A DNA stretch of 64,000 nucleotides from Planctomycetota bacterium (GTDB lineage Bacteria; Planctomycetota; Phycisphaerae; Phycisphaerales; Phycisphaeraceae), in NCBI GenBank assembly GCA_026386955.1, contig JAPLMQ010000302.1, forward strand, positions 1 to 64,000, in the 5' to 3' direction. Below are positions 41,481 to 52,341 of this stretch, one piece after another. Under the pieces are notes generated by a model, which saw only the letters and a program-made list of their open reading frames with translations, was not told the DNA's origin and searched no databases. Every line of letters begins with the position of its first letter. Within the stretch, counting starts at the first letter, position 1. The position numbers and the translations under genes were made by a program.

Positions 41481-42410
41481 GAGCGGACTCGCCGCGATCC
41501 CGTCGAAGGCCTCGTCCGACTCGGCCTCCGCTGCCGCCTTCATCAACGACTCGCTCCGGCAGCGGGGCCAGACGAGGCCGAGGACGAAGGTCCTGAGCAT
41601 GTAGCCGGCCAACCCGCCGGCGTGGAGGCGCGCGTCCACCCGCGGGCGATAGCGGGCGTGCAGCGCGGGCAGTTCGGTCCAGTGGGCGTTCCCGTGCAGG
41701 TGATGGGCGGTGTGCAGCCCGATGTTGAACATGAGCGGGTTGACCCAGCCCTCGAAGTTGCGGGCGCAGTTGATCGACGAGCGCCCGTCGGCGTGGGCGT
41801 GCTGGAGGTAGTTCGTCGCGAGCAGCCAGTGCAGCCCATGCAACTGCGGGAGCAGCACGAACAGCAGGAACTTGCGCCAGTCGACGATCGCCAACCCGAT
41901 CCAGAGCGCGGCGACGACGAAGTACTGCAACAGCACGTACCGGAACGCGCCCGGGCGACGACGGCGCAGCTTGAGGAACCACTGCGTGTGCAGCGGAAGC
42001 AGCACCCACAGCACCTGGAACGGATGGAGGAGGTAGCCCAGGAGGTGGTTGGTGTCGCCCCCGAAGCGGTAGGTGCGTGCGACATCCTTCGGGCCGTGGT
42101 GGTAGCGGTGGTGGTAGGAATTGTGCGTGGCGTGGAAGACGAAGGTCGGGTGGCCCTGGAGGAGCGACAGCCAGAGGTCGGTCGCGCGGTTCAGCCCTCG
42201 GCTGCGCCACATCTCCACGTGGGCGTGGTTGTGGTGGATGGCGCTGACGCCGATCGTGAGGAAAAGGACGACCGCGTAGACCGGCCAGCACCAGCCTGGA
42301 AAGGGGAAGCCATCGCGCCACATCCAGGCCACGAGCGCCGGCTGGGCGAGCATGTAGAGGACCGATTGCCAGTCGCGCGGGTTACGGAGCATGGCCGGCT
42401 TGTTGCTCAA
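41469..42410 (-). CDS. Fatty acid desaturase / hydroxylase
   Basis: 313 residues. Membrane-bound diiron enzyme with three histidine boxes: AIHHNHAHVE (HxxxH-type), THNSYHHRYHHG and GLHTAHHLHGNAH (HxxHH). Four or more hydrophobic segments (VYAVVLFLTIGVSA, LLGYLLHPFQVLWVLLPL, VLLQYFVVAALWIGLAI, FVLLPQLHGLHWLL) place the boxes on the cytoplasmic side. It would introduce a double bond or hydroxyl in an acyl chain. It overlaps the upstream hydroxylase gene by 29 bases and is the last gene of the KASIII-diiron operon. Confidence 0.87.
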   Translation of the reverse strand: MSNKPAMLRNPRDWQSVLYMLAQPALVAWMWRDGFPFPGWCWPVYAVVLFLTIGVSAIHHNHAHVEMWRSRGLNRATDLWLSLLQGHPTFVFHATHNSYHHRYHHGPKDVARTYRFGGDTNHLLGYLLHPFQVLWVLLPLHTQWFLKLRRRRPGAFRYVLLQYFVVAALWIGLAIVDWRKFLLFVLLPQLHGLHWLLATNYLQHAHADGRSSINCARNFEGWVNPLMFNIGLHTAHHLHGNAHWTELPALHARYRPRVDARLHAGGLAGYMLRTFVLGLVWPRCRSESLMKAAAEAESDEAFDGIAASPLSRA

Positions 42411-43182
42411 GTTGGTGTTCGAGGTGGCGGTCGATCTGGGCCTTGGCGGCGTCGGGCGAGAGGGCCGTGCCGCAGGCGCGATCCATGAACGGGAACATGA
42501 AGCCGTAGTTGCCGTGGAAGCAGGCGTGGTGCAGGTGGTGGCGGCGGGCGGCGTTCAGCCACCAGCGGTCCCGCTCGGCGTCGGGCAGGAAGTCGTAGTT
42601 GGAGTGCCCGACGTTGTTGAAGAGGATGCTGAAGACCGGCAGGAAGAGGATCGCCTCGACGCTGAAGGCGTGCAGCAGCATCGGCAGCAGGAGCACGTTG
42701 CCCAGCATGAGCGCCTCCAGAGGGCGGAAGCTGTAGGTCGACCAGGGGCTGGGCACGACGGAGTGGTGGTGCGGCGCGTGGAAGCGCTTCAGGGCCCGCG
42801 TGTGCAGCAGCCAGTGGTTGGCGTAGAAGTGGACCTCGTTCCAGGCCACGAGGGCGAAGGTCTCCAGCGCGATCCGCCACCAGGGCGGGTCGACGGCCAA
42901 GGAGGCCCAGCGCAGCTGCAGCAACCCCCAGGGGACGACGCTGCCCACGCCGAAGATCAGGACGGAGACGGCCGAGAGCGCCAGCTCGCGCCGGAGCTGG
43001 CCCCGGCCGTGCGGACGCGGGTCGAGCCTGCCTCCGTGCCCGAGCGCGGGCATGAGGCGGATCAGCAGCTCGTCGAGCAGCCCGAAGCCGACATAGAGGC
43101 AGGCGAAGAAGGCGCAGCCCCAGAGCATGATGTCGTGCCAGCGGTTGTCGAGGATCGCTTCCCGCATGAGGGTTGGCCCCAA
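42382..43182 (-). CDS. Sterol desaturase / fatty acid hydroxylase family protein
   Basis: 266 residues (ATG 43182; ATG 43167 possible). FA_hydroxylase superfamily diiron membrane enzyme: YANHWLLHTRALKRFHAPHHH (HxxxH and HxxHH boxes), GHSNYDFLP and RRHHLHHACFHGNYGFMFPFMDRACGT. Four hydrophobic stretches precede or flank these boxes. Relatives hydroxylate or desaturate lipids at C-H positions. It is 25 bases behind the uncharacterised 323-residue gene and overlaps the desaturase gene, so it is part of one transcript. Confidence 0.87.
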   Translation of the reverse strand: MGPTLMREAILDNRWHDIMLWGCAFFACLYVGFGLLDELLIRLMPALGHGGRLDPRPHGRGQLRRELALSAVSVLIFGVGSVVPWGLLQLRWASLAVDPPWWRIALETFALVAWNEVHFYANHWLLHTRALKRFHAPHHHSVVPSPWSTYSFRPLEALMLGNVLLLPMLLHAFSVEAILFLPVFSILFNNVGHSNYDFLPDAERDRWWLNAARRHHLHHACFHGNYGFMFPFMDRACGTALSPDAAKAQIDRHLEHQLEQQAGHAP

Positions 43183-43207
43183 GAGGCAGGCGCGCGGGGC
43201 GCGCCCG

Positions 43208-44179
43208 TCACGCCGCGCCCGCGCCCCCGGCTGCCGCGGCCGCCTGCTGCCGCTTGCGCTTCACCAGGTGGGCGTGGAGCAGCTCCACCGCCAGGCCGTG
43301 CAGCATCAGCCGATGGGCCGCGCCCAGGACCGATTCGGAGATGATCGGGTGGCGGTTGTTGACCAGCCCCAGGAACTTGTGGTCTTGGATCAGCGTCGTC
43401 GCGTAGAGGGCGATCGTCTCGTCGAGCTGGAGCGAGTTGCAGGCCCGCCAGAAGTCGCTGTCGGTCAGCATCAACTGGTACATCGGCGTGTAGCACTCGA
43501 TGGCCGACTCGAGGTCGAGGATGTTCAGCCACCCGGCCGGCATCCTCTCGATCGGGAACTCGCCCTCGGTGATGCAGTCGTAGTTGAGCGGCGACTTGGG
43601 CGCGAGGTCGATCCCCTTCTCGTTGAGCTGGCGGTTGATCTCGATGATGAAGTTGTAGATGTTCAGGTCGTGCTTGAGGAAGATGTCGTCGACCAAGTCG
43701 CTGAGCTTTTGGGGCTTGAGCGGGTTGAGCTTGATGTCGACGCCCTTGGCGTTGGTCGCGACGAAGGCCAGGAGCTCCGAGGCCATGTGGAAATGGCGCA
43801 TGATGAGGTAGTTCGCGTAGGGCGAGACGAACCAGCCCAGCCCGCGGTAGATCGACTGGTGCAGCAGCCACGAGGACGAGAAGGCGTTGGGCAGGAACGT
43901 CTTGAGCACCTTGAAGAAACAGATCGTCAGGCGGCAGAACGGGCGGATCAGCGGCAGGAGGAATTGCCGGGCGCGCGAGCCGCTGTCGACCAGGATCGCG
44001 GCCTTGGCGTGGGGGTGGAACGGGACGCTGCTGTCGAGGTAGAGCGCGACCCAGGGGTTGGGGTCGCGCGGGTCGTGCAGGATCCGCTGCAGGCGCGCGG
44101 CGGCGTCGGTGGGGCTCGAGGCGGCGTCTTTGCCGAAGCCAGAGCCTGCGTCGGGGCTGATGGGTGAGGTTGCGATCAG
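43208..44179 (-). CDS. Uncharacterised protein (DUF6999-like), probable CTG start
   Basis: 323 residues if it begins at CTG 44179, which overlaps the upstream stop as CTGA with a GGAG eight bases before. No ATG, GTG or TTG occurs in frame before the core PWVALYLDSSVPFHPHAK; the first GTG would remove about 90 residues. The chain is rich in His, Leu and Asn: SELLAFVATNAKGVDIKLNPLKP, DIFLKHDLNIYNFIIEINRQL, and SDFWRACNSLQLDETIALYATTLI. I recall a family named DUF6999 with such motifs but cannot verify the name. No function is known. Its place between a KASIII-diiron fusion and two lipid oxidases suggests a role in the same pathway, for example as accessory or acyl-binding protein. Confidence 0.72.
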   Translation of the reverse strand: MIATSPISPDAGSGFGKDAASSPTDAAARLQRILHDPRDPNPWVALYLDSSVPFHPHAKAAILVDSGSRARQFLLPLIRPFCRLTICFFKVLKTFLPNAFSSSWLLHQSIYRGLGWFVSPYANYLIMRHFHMASELLAFVATNAKGVDIKLNPLKPQKLSDLVDDIFLKHDLNIYNFIIEINRQLNEKGIDLAPKSPLNYDCITEGEFPIERMPAGWLNILDLESAIECYTPMYQLMLTDSDFWRACNSLQLDETIALYATTLIQDHKFLGLVNNRHPIISESVLGAAHRLMLHGLAVELLHAHLVKRKRQQAAAAAGGAGAA

Positions 44180-46080
44180 AAGTTCTCCAGTTCCTCGAGT
44201 TGCAGCACGTACAGCCGCGCGACCACCTTCGCGGTCTTGACGATCTCCCGCACGATCGGCTCGGTGAGGATGCCGGACTGCACCGCCGCGTCGAGGCGCT
44301 TGAAGTGGATGTCGTCGCTCTCCGAGTGGTACATCAGGAACGAGACCTGCATCTCCTCGAGCCCGAGCTGCTCGCGGATCCGCTCGCCCCACTTGCGGGC
44401 CACCCGGCGCCCGAGCCCCTCGATGATGAACATCGCGCCGATCAGGTCGAAGGGGTTCTCCCTGCTGGCCCGGCTGAGGATGAACTCCGAGAGCGCCTCG
44501 CTGCCGATGTTCTTGCGCCCGGCGCGGATCACGCCGACGTCGCCGCCCACGGAGGCGTAGTCGCGCTCGATCATCTCGAAGTCGCGGTGCTCGTCGCTGG
44601 AGTGGCCGATGAAGGCCGAGCGGATCGGGAAGTGCTCGGAGGTCAGGTTGGAGGCCGCGCGCGAGATCCAGCGCGAGCCGTCGATCACCTGCTGGCGGAG
44701 GTTGAAGAGCAGCGAGCGGTAGTCCTCGACGGTCATGCTCCCGTCGTGGACCTTGCGGATGATCGGGACCTGCGCCAGCCGGTTCTCGAAGTTGGACCAG
44801 ACGCCCGCCAACTGGCGGACGAGCTTCTCCTCGATGGGCGAGCCGCTGGTCTTGATGTCGGGCGCGGGCGAGGCCGTCGTGGAGGAGGCCGGAGCGGGGC
44901 GCGCGGCCGCGCCGCCCTTCACGGCCGCCGCGCGCGGGGCGGAGGCGGGGGCGACGACCTTGAGCACGACGTAGCCGAAAAGGAACCGCCCGCTCTCGGG
45001 CACGATGCAGAGCAGCCTCTGCCCCGGCTCGAGCCTGCCGCTGGCGAGCAGCTCCTCGACCATCAGCGGAAACGCGGCCGAGCCGACGTTCCCCCGGTGG
45101 TAGAGGTTGGTGAAGATCCGGTCCTGCGGGAGCGGCATCCCGCCCCGCGCGAAAAGCTCGCAGGCCTGTTCGCGGAACAGGTGCGAGGAGTAATGCGTCA
45201 CCCACCAGTCGATCCCCTTGGGATCGAGCTTCCCCGCCTCGACCAGTTCGAAGACGCCGTTGACGCAGATGCGCACCACGTCCTCGAGCAGGTTGATCGT
45301 CTGGTGCAGGTTGATCGCCCCCGCCGCCGCGGCCGTCTCGTAGCTGGCGTGGTCGAGCCAGCCGACGGAGGGCTTGGCGAGGACCTCGGCCTTGTTCCCT
45401 ACGAACATGCAGGGCGGGTACTGGCTGGCGTAGGACTTCAGGACGATCGACTCGATCTCCAGCGACAGGCCGCGGTCGCCCGGCGCGTCGCTGAGCAGGA
45501 ACGCCCCGGCGCCGTCGGAGAGCATCCAGCGCAGGAACTCGGTCTCCAGCGGGATCCGCTTCTGGTCGCCATAGCCCTGGGCCTGGTAGCGCGAGGCCTT
45601 CAGCAGCCGGCTGGGAATCTCGCTGGCGACGCACACGGCCCTCTTCGCCTCGCCGGCGCCGACCGCCAGGCTCGCGTGCCGCAAGGCCGCGACGCTGCTG
45701 GCGCAGATGCCGTGCAGCGTGGCGATCTCGCAGGGGGGCATGTCGAGCTCGCCGTGCACCATGCTCGCGAAGCCCGGGAGCGGCAGGTCGCCCTGGGAGG
45801 TCGCGGCGACCAGCAGCGGGATGTCCTTCAGCGACAGCCCCGCGCGGGCCACGGCGTCGCGGGCCGCCGCCGCCGCCATCTGCGCGTTGGTGTGGGTCGT
45901 CCGCTGATTCTCATCGATGGCGTAATGCCGCTGGAGGATGCCGTTCTGCGCCAGCACGCGCTCGCGCAGCCGCGAGGGCGAACTGCCCACCCGCCCCAAG
46001 CGCCCCTCCATCTGGTCATTGGAGACGGGCTCACCCGGAAAGAACTTCCCCATGGACGTGATGTAGACGCGCTGGCCCAA
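44176..46080 (-). CDS. 3-oxoacyl-ACP synthase III-like / heme-oxygenase-like diiron domain fusion
   Basis: 634 residues. Residues 1-375 are a KASIII-type condensing enzyme with nucleophile Cys126 (HGICASSVAAL), His300 (THYSSHLF) and Asn331 (RGNVGSAAF), the complete Cys-His-Asn triad. A linker of about 35 residues rich in Ala/Pro/Ser (376-412) leads to residues 413-634, a helical domain of the heme-oxygenase-like diiron oxidase type with likely ligands in GHSSDEHRDFEMIERD (His493, Glu497, His498), FIIEGLG (Glu554) and MYHSESDDIHFKRL (His585, Asp589/590, His592). The condensing half would make or elongate a beta-ketoacyl product and the oxidase half would act on it. It heads the operon with the DUF6999-like, hydroxylase and desaturase genes. 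No acyl carrier protein is in sight. Confidence 0.88.
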   Translation of the reverse strand: MGQRVYITSMGKFFPGEPVSNDQMEGRLGRVGSSPSRLRERVLAQNGILQRHYAIDENQRTTHTNAQMAAAAARDAVARAGLSLKDIPLLVAATSQGDLPLPGFASMVHGELDMPPCEIATLHGICASSVAALRHASLAVGAGEAKRAVCVASEIPSRLLKASRYQAQGYGDQKRIPLETEFLRWMLSDGAGAFLLSDAPGDRGLSLEIESIVLKSYASQYPPCMFVGNKAEVLAKPSVGWLDHASYETAAAAGAINLHQTINLLEDVVRICVNGVFELVEAGKLDPKGIDWWVTHYSSHLFREQACELFARGGMPLPQDRIFTNLYHRGNVGSAAFPLMVEELLASGRLEPGQRLLCIVPESGRFLFGYVVLKVVAPASAPRAAAVKGGAAARPAPASSTTASPAPDIKTSGSPIEEKLVRQLAGVWSNFENRLAQVPIIRKVHDGSMTVEDYRSLLFNLRQQVIDGSRWISRAASNLTSEHFPIRSAFIGHSSDEHRDFEMIERDYASVGGDVGVIRAGRKNIGSEALSEFILSRASRENPFDLIGAMFIIEGLGRRVARKWGERIREQLGLEEMQVSFLMYHSESDDIHFKRLDAAVQSGILTEPIVREIVKTAKVVARLYVLQLEELENF

Positions 46081-46101
46081 TCCCGGTGTCTTTCGCTGAG
46101 G

Positions 46102-46135
46102 TGATTCGCGCGGATTTGCCGGGAGAATATATCAC
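46102..46135 (-). promoter_or_regulatory. Possible promoter of the KASIII-diiron operon
   Basis: The leader region contains TATATT (minus strand, about 46124-46129), a -10-like hexamer in an otherwise GC-rich area 45 bases before the start. No clear -35. Confidence 0.25.
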
Positions 46136-46272
46136 CTTGGGGGAGGGAAGGAGCGGGGTGCTGCGGTCGTTCAAATCGGACTCTTGGCGATCGCTTTCGG
46201 AGGGGCGATCAATGGGATTGGACATTCCCCCGGAAAGCTCACACTGAAGCAGGTTGCCGGAACCTGCCGATA

Positions 46273-46300
46273 TTGACCGTGGTCACATCGCCGTTACAGT
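46273..46300 (+). promoter_or_regulatory. Possible sigma-70 promoter of the small gene
   Basis: TTGACC (46273-46278) and TACAGT (46295-46300) are separated by 16 bases and lie 28 bases before ATG 46328. Confidence 0.4.
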
Positions 46301-46327
46301 TGGGTGGATCTTCAGGAAATGACCTCC

Positions 46328-46567
46328 ATGCCCAAGTGGCTCAACTGCATCGTGACCAAGGGGATGTTCAGCGACGAATTCACGGTGACCGTGAAGACCC
46401 GTGATGGCGGGCAGTTCGCCGTGTTCGTCCCGCGCGACGCTGCCGACGAGTCGGCTGGCCGGGTGAAGGTGCAGGCCAGCGAGCAATCCGGCAAGGCGAT
46501 CGCCATCCTCCCCGACGAACAGCAGTCCGTGGTCGAGGTGGCCTCCTCGGACCTCGTGCCGGCATGA
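46328..46567 (+). CDS. Small conserved hypothetical protein
   Basis: 79 residues from ATG 46328 (MPKWLNCIVTKGMFSDEFTVTV), with AGGAA upstream and a plausible promoter. Strands alternate (DEFTVTVKTRDGGQFAVFVPRDA, GKAIAILPDEQQSVVEVASSDLV), suggesting a small all-beta barrel. No family recognised. It is transcribed away from the KASIII-diiron operon. Confidence 0.7.
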   Translation: MPKWLNCIVTKGMFSDEFTVTVKTRDGGQFAVFVPRDAADESAGRVKVQASEQSGKAIAILPDEQQSVVEVASSDLVPA

Positions 46568-46690
46568 TCCTTTCCAACGTCAGCCAGCTTCAGAACCAGG
46601 CTCGGCCCGGCGGGGTCTGATCACCACAGCCGCATTCTTCACGAATTCGCCGATCCGCGTGCGACTGGAGCTCCGCGCCCTTTGGCACCC

Positions 46691-47209
46691 TCATCCAAGC
46701 CGCGCCGCCTCCGTCCGAAAGGCATCCACCAACGCCTCGACGTCGGCCGGCACGCGGGTGTGGCATGTCGGGCTTGGCCAAAGGTCCACGGGCGGCGAGG
46801 CCAGCACGTTCGCGCCCAGCGTGAGGTTTTGCAGATCGTCGCAAAGGTATTCGCGGCGCCCGCAGGTCGGCGTGCGGCAGGACATGCGAATGCCTGGCTG
46901 GCAATCGCGGTAACGGCAGGTGCGGCCGACGTATCGCCCATCCGCGGCGCTGGCGATGAAGACGTCGGCTCCGTGGTTCCGCTGCTGCGTCGTGCCCTTG
47001 AGCTTCCGGCCCGCGTCCGCCAACGGCGCGAGGTCCGCGTCGTCGTCGAACCAGACCAGGACGTCGGCGTCCTTGGGATCCGGCTTCGCAGTGGCGAGTG
47101 AGCCGATCAACGCGATGCGGCGGACTCCGGGGATGACGCGGGCCCGATCGACGAATTGGCGCACGGCGAGGAGGAGGTGGTCACGGATTGGAGCGGCGGG
47201 TGAGGACAT
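46691..47209 (-). CDS. Predicted nucleotidyltransferase with cysteine cluster
   Basis: 172 residues from ATG 47209. The Pol-beta-type nucleotidyltransferase signature is visible: IALIGSLATAKPDPKDADVLVWF with GS (36-37) and Asp47/Asp49 as metal ligands. A cysteine cluster follows (Cys98, 103, 111, 116, 123) that would fit a zinc-binding unit. MNT-type enzymes of this size often form toxin-antitoxin pairs with HEPN proteins, but no HEPN gene is adjacent. Neighbour is a lower-GC DUF4304-like gene; both may belong to a small acquired island. Confidence 0.72.
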   Translation of the reverse strand: MSSPAAPIRDHLLLAVRQFVDRARVIPGVRRIALIGSLATAKPDPKDADVLVWFDDDADLAPLADAGRKLKGTTQQRNHGADVFIASAADGRYVGRTCRYRDCQPGIRMSCRTPTCGRREYLCDDLQNLTLGANVLASPPVDLWPSPTCHTRVPADVEALVDAFRTEAARLG

Positions 47210-47297
47210 GTTTCGATGGGCGTGGCACCACAGTAGGGATGAAGACACACGATACGAGTACGGCAACGTCTGGCACCCGGAAACGTCCTCATCAATT

Positions 47298-47966
47298 TCA
47301 CGGCTGCTTGACGCCATCAAAATCGAAAGCGTCGATACTCGGCAATTTCAGAGCCGCCCTTTTACGGCGGATTCGCTCTGCAATCTGTTCCCGGAACCTG
47401 ACCGGGTCAATTGCTAATTGCCTCAGCTGCTCCGCATCGGCTTGTGCAATAGGCAACCATTCCGACACTTTGTTCTCTATCGCAAGAAACCGATCAAAGT
47501 ACCGGATCGATTCCTTTGATCGCCCCGCGATTGCCGACGCGACACCGGCATGAAACACCTTCCAATCCGTCAGTTTTGCCGTCCATCTCGACCCATAGAA
47601 ATCCGAAAGGCGGCTCGCGCTCGCGAATTGAGCGCGATAGCGTTTGACCTCCTTCGCCGCCCGCTTCGCCAACCTCGTGGCTTCGGGCTCAAATTGGAAC
47701 CTATCCAAAAACCCCGAGAACGGCTGGACGCGGTAGCCCTCGTGAAATGCAATGGAATCGTTCACGCCCCACAGCCACATGCAGCCAACATTGAGATAGC
47801 TGCCGCGAGCCCATGCGCTGGGTTGGAACTCGATCACGCAAACCCACCATCCGCGATCATCAAGCCAAGTCCGTGACCGGCCCTTTTGGATGAGGCCCAT
47901 TGGCCGCAGGATCTCGCGACCAGCGGCGGTTATCTGCTTGGAATGTTCGGTCCCTTCGCTCGCCAT
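47298..47966 (-). CDS. DUF4304-like hypothetical protein
   Basis: 222 residues. N-terminal half: EILRPMGLIQKGRSRTWLDDRGWWVCVIEFQPSAWARGSYLNVG, here named by its RKGRSRTW-like and FQPSxWxxGSYLNVG motifs that recur in proteins related to DUF4304. The C-terminal half is helical (ATRLAKRAAKEVKRYRAQF). Base composition is clearly lower in G+C than the surrounding genes, a sign of transfer. Function unknown. Confidence 0.72.
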   Translation of the reverse strand: MASEGTEHSKQITAAGREILRPMGLIQKGRSRTWLDDRGWWVCVIEFQPSAWARGSYLNVGCMWLWGVNDSIAFHEGYRVQPFSGFLDRFQFEPEATRLAKRAAKEVKRYRAQFASASRLSDFYGSRWTAKLTDWKVFHAGVASAIAGRSKESIRYFDRFLAIENKVSEWLPIAQADAEQLRQLAIDPVRFREQIAERIRRKRAALKLPSIDAFDFDGVKQP

Positions 47967-48004
47967 GATCCACGAAGATACAGAAGTCCGACAAGCGCTT
48001 CATC

Positions 48005-50635
<2,631 letters not shown>

Positions 50636-50697
50636 GGCTGGCTCCCTCTGCGGACTTTGGTTCCGGGTCAGTGGCGCCTTGGACAACATCCTCGGCG

Positions 50698-51687
50698 TCA
50701 CGCCCGCGGGTCGAACTTCGATTCCTTCTGCAGTTCCTCAAACAAACGGCGTTCCACATCGCTCAAAGGCTTGGGCACCGCCACGCGGAGGACGGCGTAG
50801 AGGTCGCCCCGGGCCCCGCCGCGCTGCGGGAGCCCGCGCTCCTTCAAGCGCAGGCGCTGGCCGGACTGGCTCCCGGGCGGGAGCGTGAGGGTGACGGAGC
50901 CGTCGAGCGTGGCGACGGACACCTTCGCGCCCAGCGCGGCCTCCCAAGGGGAGATGTTCAGCGTGAGCACCAAGTCGTGCCCCTCGACCTTGAAGCGGTC
51001 GTGCGCGGCGAGCCGGAGCTTGAGCCGAAGGTCGCCCGCGGGGCCGCCGGGGTGCGAGCGCCCGCCTTGGCCCGCGAGGCGGATGACGGTGCCGTCGGTC
51101 GCGCCGGCGGGGATCTTCACCTGCAGGTTCCGCGTCGAGCCGTCGGCCGGGTCGCGCAGCGTGATGCCCTTGGTCGCGCCGTGGTAGGCGTCCTCGAGCG
51201 AGATGGGGAGCTCGGATTCCTGGGTGTGGCCCTCGTCGTCGCCGGGCTGGCCGCCCATTCCGCCGCCCATGTTGCCGAAGATGTCTCGCGCGCTGGCGTT
51301 CCCGCCCCGACCGCCGAACATTTGCTCGAAGAAGTCGCTGAAGTTGCCGCCCTCGAAGTGGAAGCCCTGCCCGTCGGCGTGGGCCCCGCCTCGCGTCCGC
51401 GGCCGGCCGCCTTGGCCGCCTTGGCCGGCCCAACCCGGGGGCGGGCGGAACTCCTGTCCGGACTGCCAGTCGGCTCCGAGCTCGTCGTACTTCTTGCGCT
51501 TCTCGGGGTCGCCCAGGACTTCGTTGGCCTCGTTGACCTGCTTGAAGCGGGCCTCGGCGTCCTTGGCCTTGTTGATGTCGGGGTGGAACTGCCGCGCGAG
51601 CTTGCGGTAGGCCTGCTGGATCTCCTTCTGGCTCGCCGTCCGCACGACGCCCAGCACCTTGTAATAGTCTTCATACTTCAAAGGCAT
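50698..51687 (-). CDS. DnaJ-type co-chaperone (CbpA-like)
   Basis: 329 residues. J domain at residues 6-70 with the HPD motif ([10 protein letters not shown], His35); then a Gly/Phe-rich stretch ([17 protein letters not shown]), and the C-terminal substrate-binding domains ([56 protein letters not shown]). It lacks the zinc-finger cysteines, so it is of the CbpA/class II type. It stimulates DnaK ATPase and is encoded immediately before clpB. No CIRCE or other heat-shock operator was seen in the 5' region. Confidence 0.93.
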   Translation of the reverse strand: MPLKYEDYYKVLGVVRTASQKEIQQAYRKLARQFHPDINKAKDAEARFKQVNEANEVLGDPEKRKKYDELGADWQSGQEFRPPPGWAGQGGQGGRPRTRGGAHADGQGFHFEGGNFSDFFEQMFGGRGGNASARDIFGNMGGGMGGQPGDDEGHTQESELPISLEDAYHGATKGITLRDPADGSTRNLQVKIPAGATDGTVIRLAGQGGRSHPGGPAGDLRLKLRLAAHDRFKVEGHDLVLTLNISPWEAALGAKVSVATLDGSVTLTLPPGSQSGQRLRLKERGLPQRGGARGDLYAVLRVAVPKPLSDVERRLFEELQKESKFDPRA

Positions 51688-52341
51688 GATGCTGGCGGCC
51701 CACCCGCCCTCCCAGGCAGCCGGGAAACCCCCGGCAGGGATTCAGACCGTTGACCAACGCAAAGGCTGCGCCGTGAATCGTATGGGAGCTAAGCCGGTTT
51801 GCCGGGTGATTCAGGCGTCGCGGCTGACAAAATCATCGCCAGCCCGGGTTGAAGTTGCCGCATTGGCAGTCGAAGGCGGGAGTCGAGTTGTCTTGTTAGC
51901 CGGAAGCGCAAGCGACGGGACAGGGGTGCGGCAATCCACGGCCTGGCCTGTGCTTGCGAAGAGAGTTCAATGGACGCATGCGGCGAGTTCTTGCCAGGGA
52001 GAGAATTGCTTCACCCCCGTCCCGTCGCTTGCGCTTCCGGCTAACAATGCCCTCTTCCACGTGACATATAACTCTTTGCGGACCCGGTTCCGGGGGTGCA
52101 GCCGCGATATTTTAGGACCTTCGCCGGCGACGCTATATCTCCCGCCTGAAATGGGGCTTGAAACGATTCGCCACCCGATCAATCGGAGGCGGGCGGCGGC
52201 GAAAAACGCCTCCGGGATGGCGTTTTCGCGAAACTTCCTGTACGAATGCAGGCCTTCTCCTCGCAGAAACACCTGCGGGAAGAGAGAGCCCGCCCCATTT
52301 TCCTTCCCTTCGTCGAGTGCGACGGCGGGTCCCAGACAGCC
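51688..52341. other. Divergent intergenic region with MITE-like copy B
   Basis: 654 bases between the divergent dnaJ-like and FecR-like genes. It contains the 155-bp element at 51893-52047; otherwise no gene or strong promoter could be made out. Confidence 0.6.
51893..52047. mobile_element. MITE-like element, copy B
   Basis: A 155-bp unit with terminal inverted repeats of 36 bases that differ at only one position. The outer 20 bases are TTGTTAGCCGGAAGCGCAAG, as in copy A (4249-4410). The interior (about 85 bases) is unrelated to that of copy A. No open frame. Confidence 0.72.

Noticed and set aside
41469-46080. Ladderane or flexirubin cluster
   Set aside because: The condensing-enzyme and oxidase genes alone do not fit either pathway; the ACPs, the ketosynthase sets and the radical-SAM or ammonia-lyase genes expected there are absent.
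51688-52341. CIRCE or other heat-shock operator upstream of the dnaJ-clpB genes
   Set aside because: No TTAGCACTC-N9-GAGTGCTAA-like repeat; the only strong inverted repeat is the MITE-like element.
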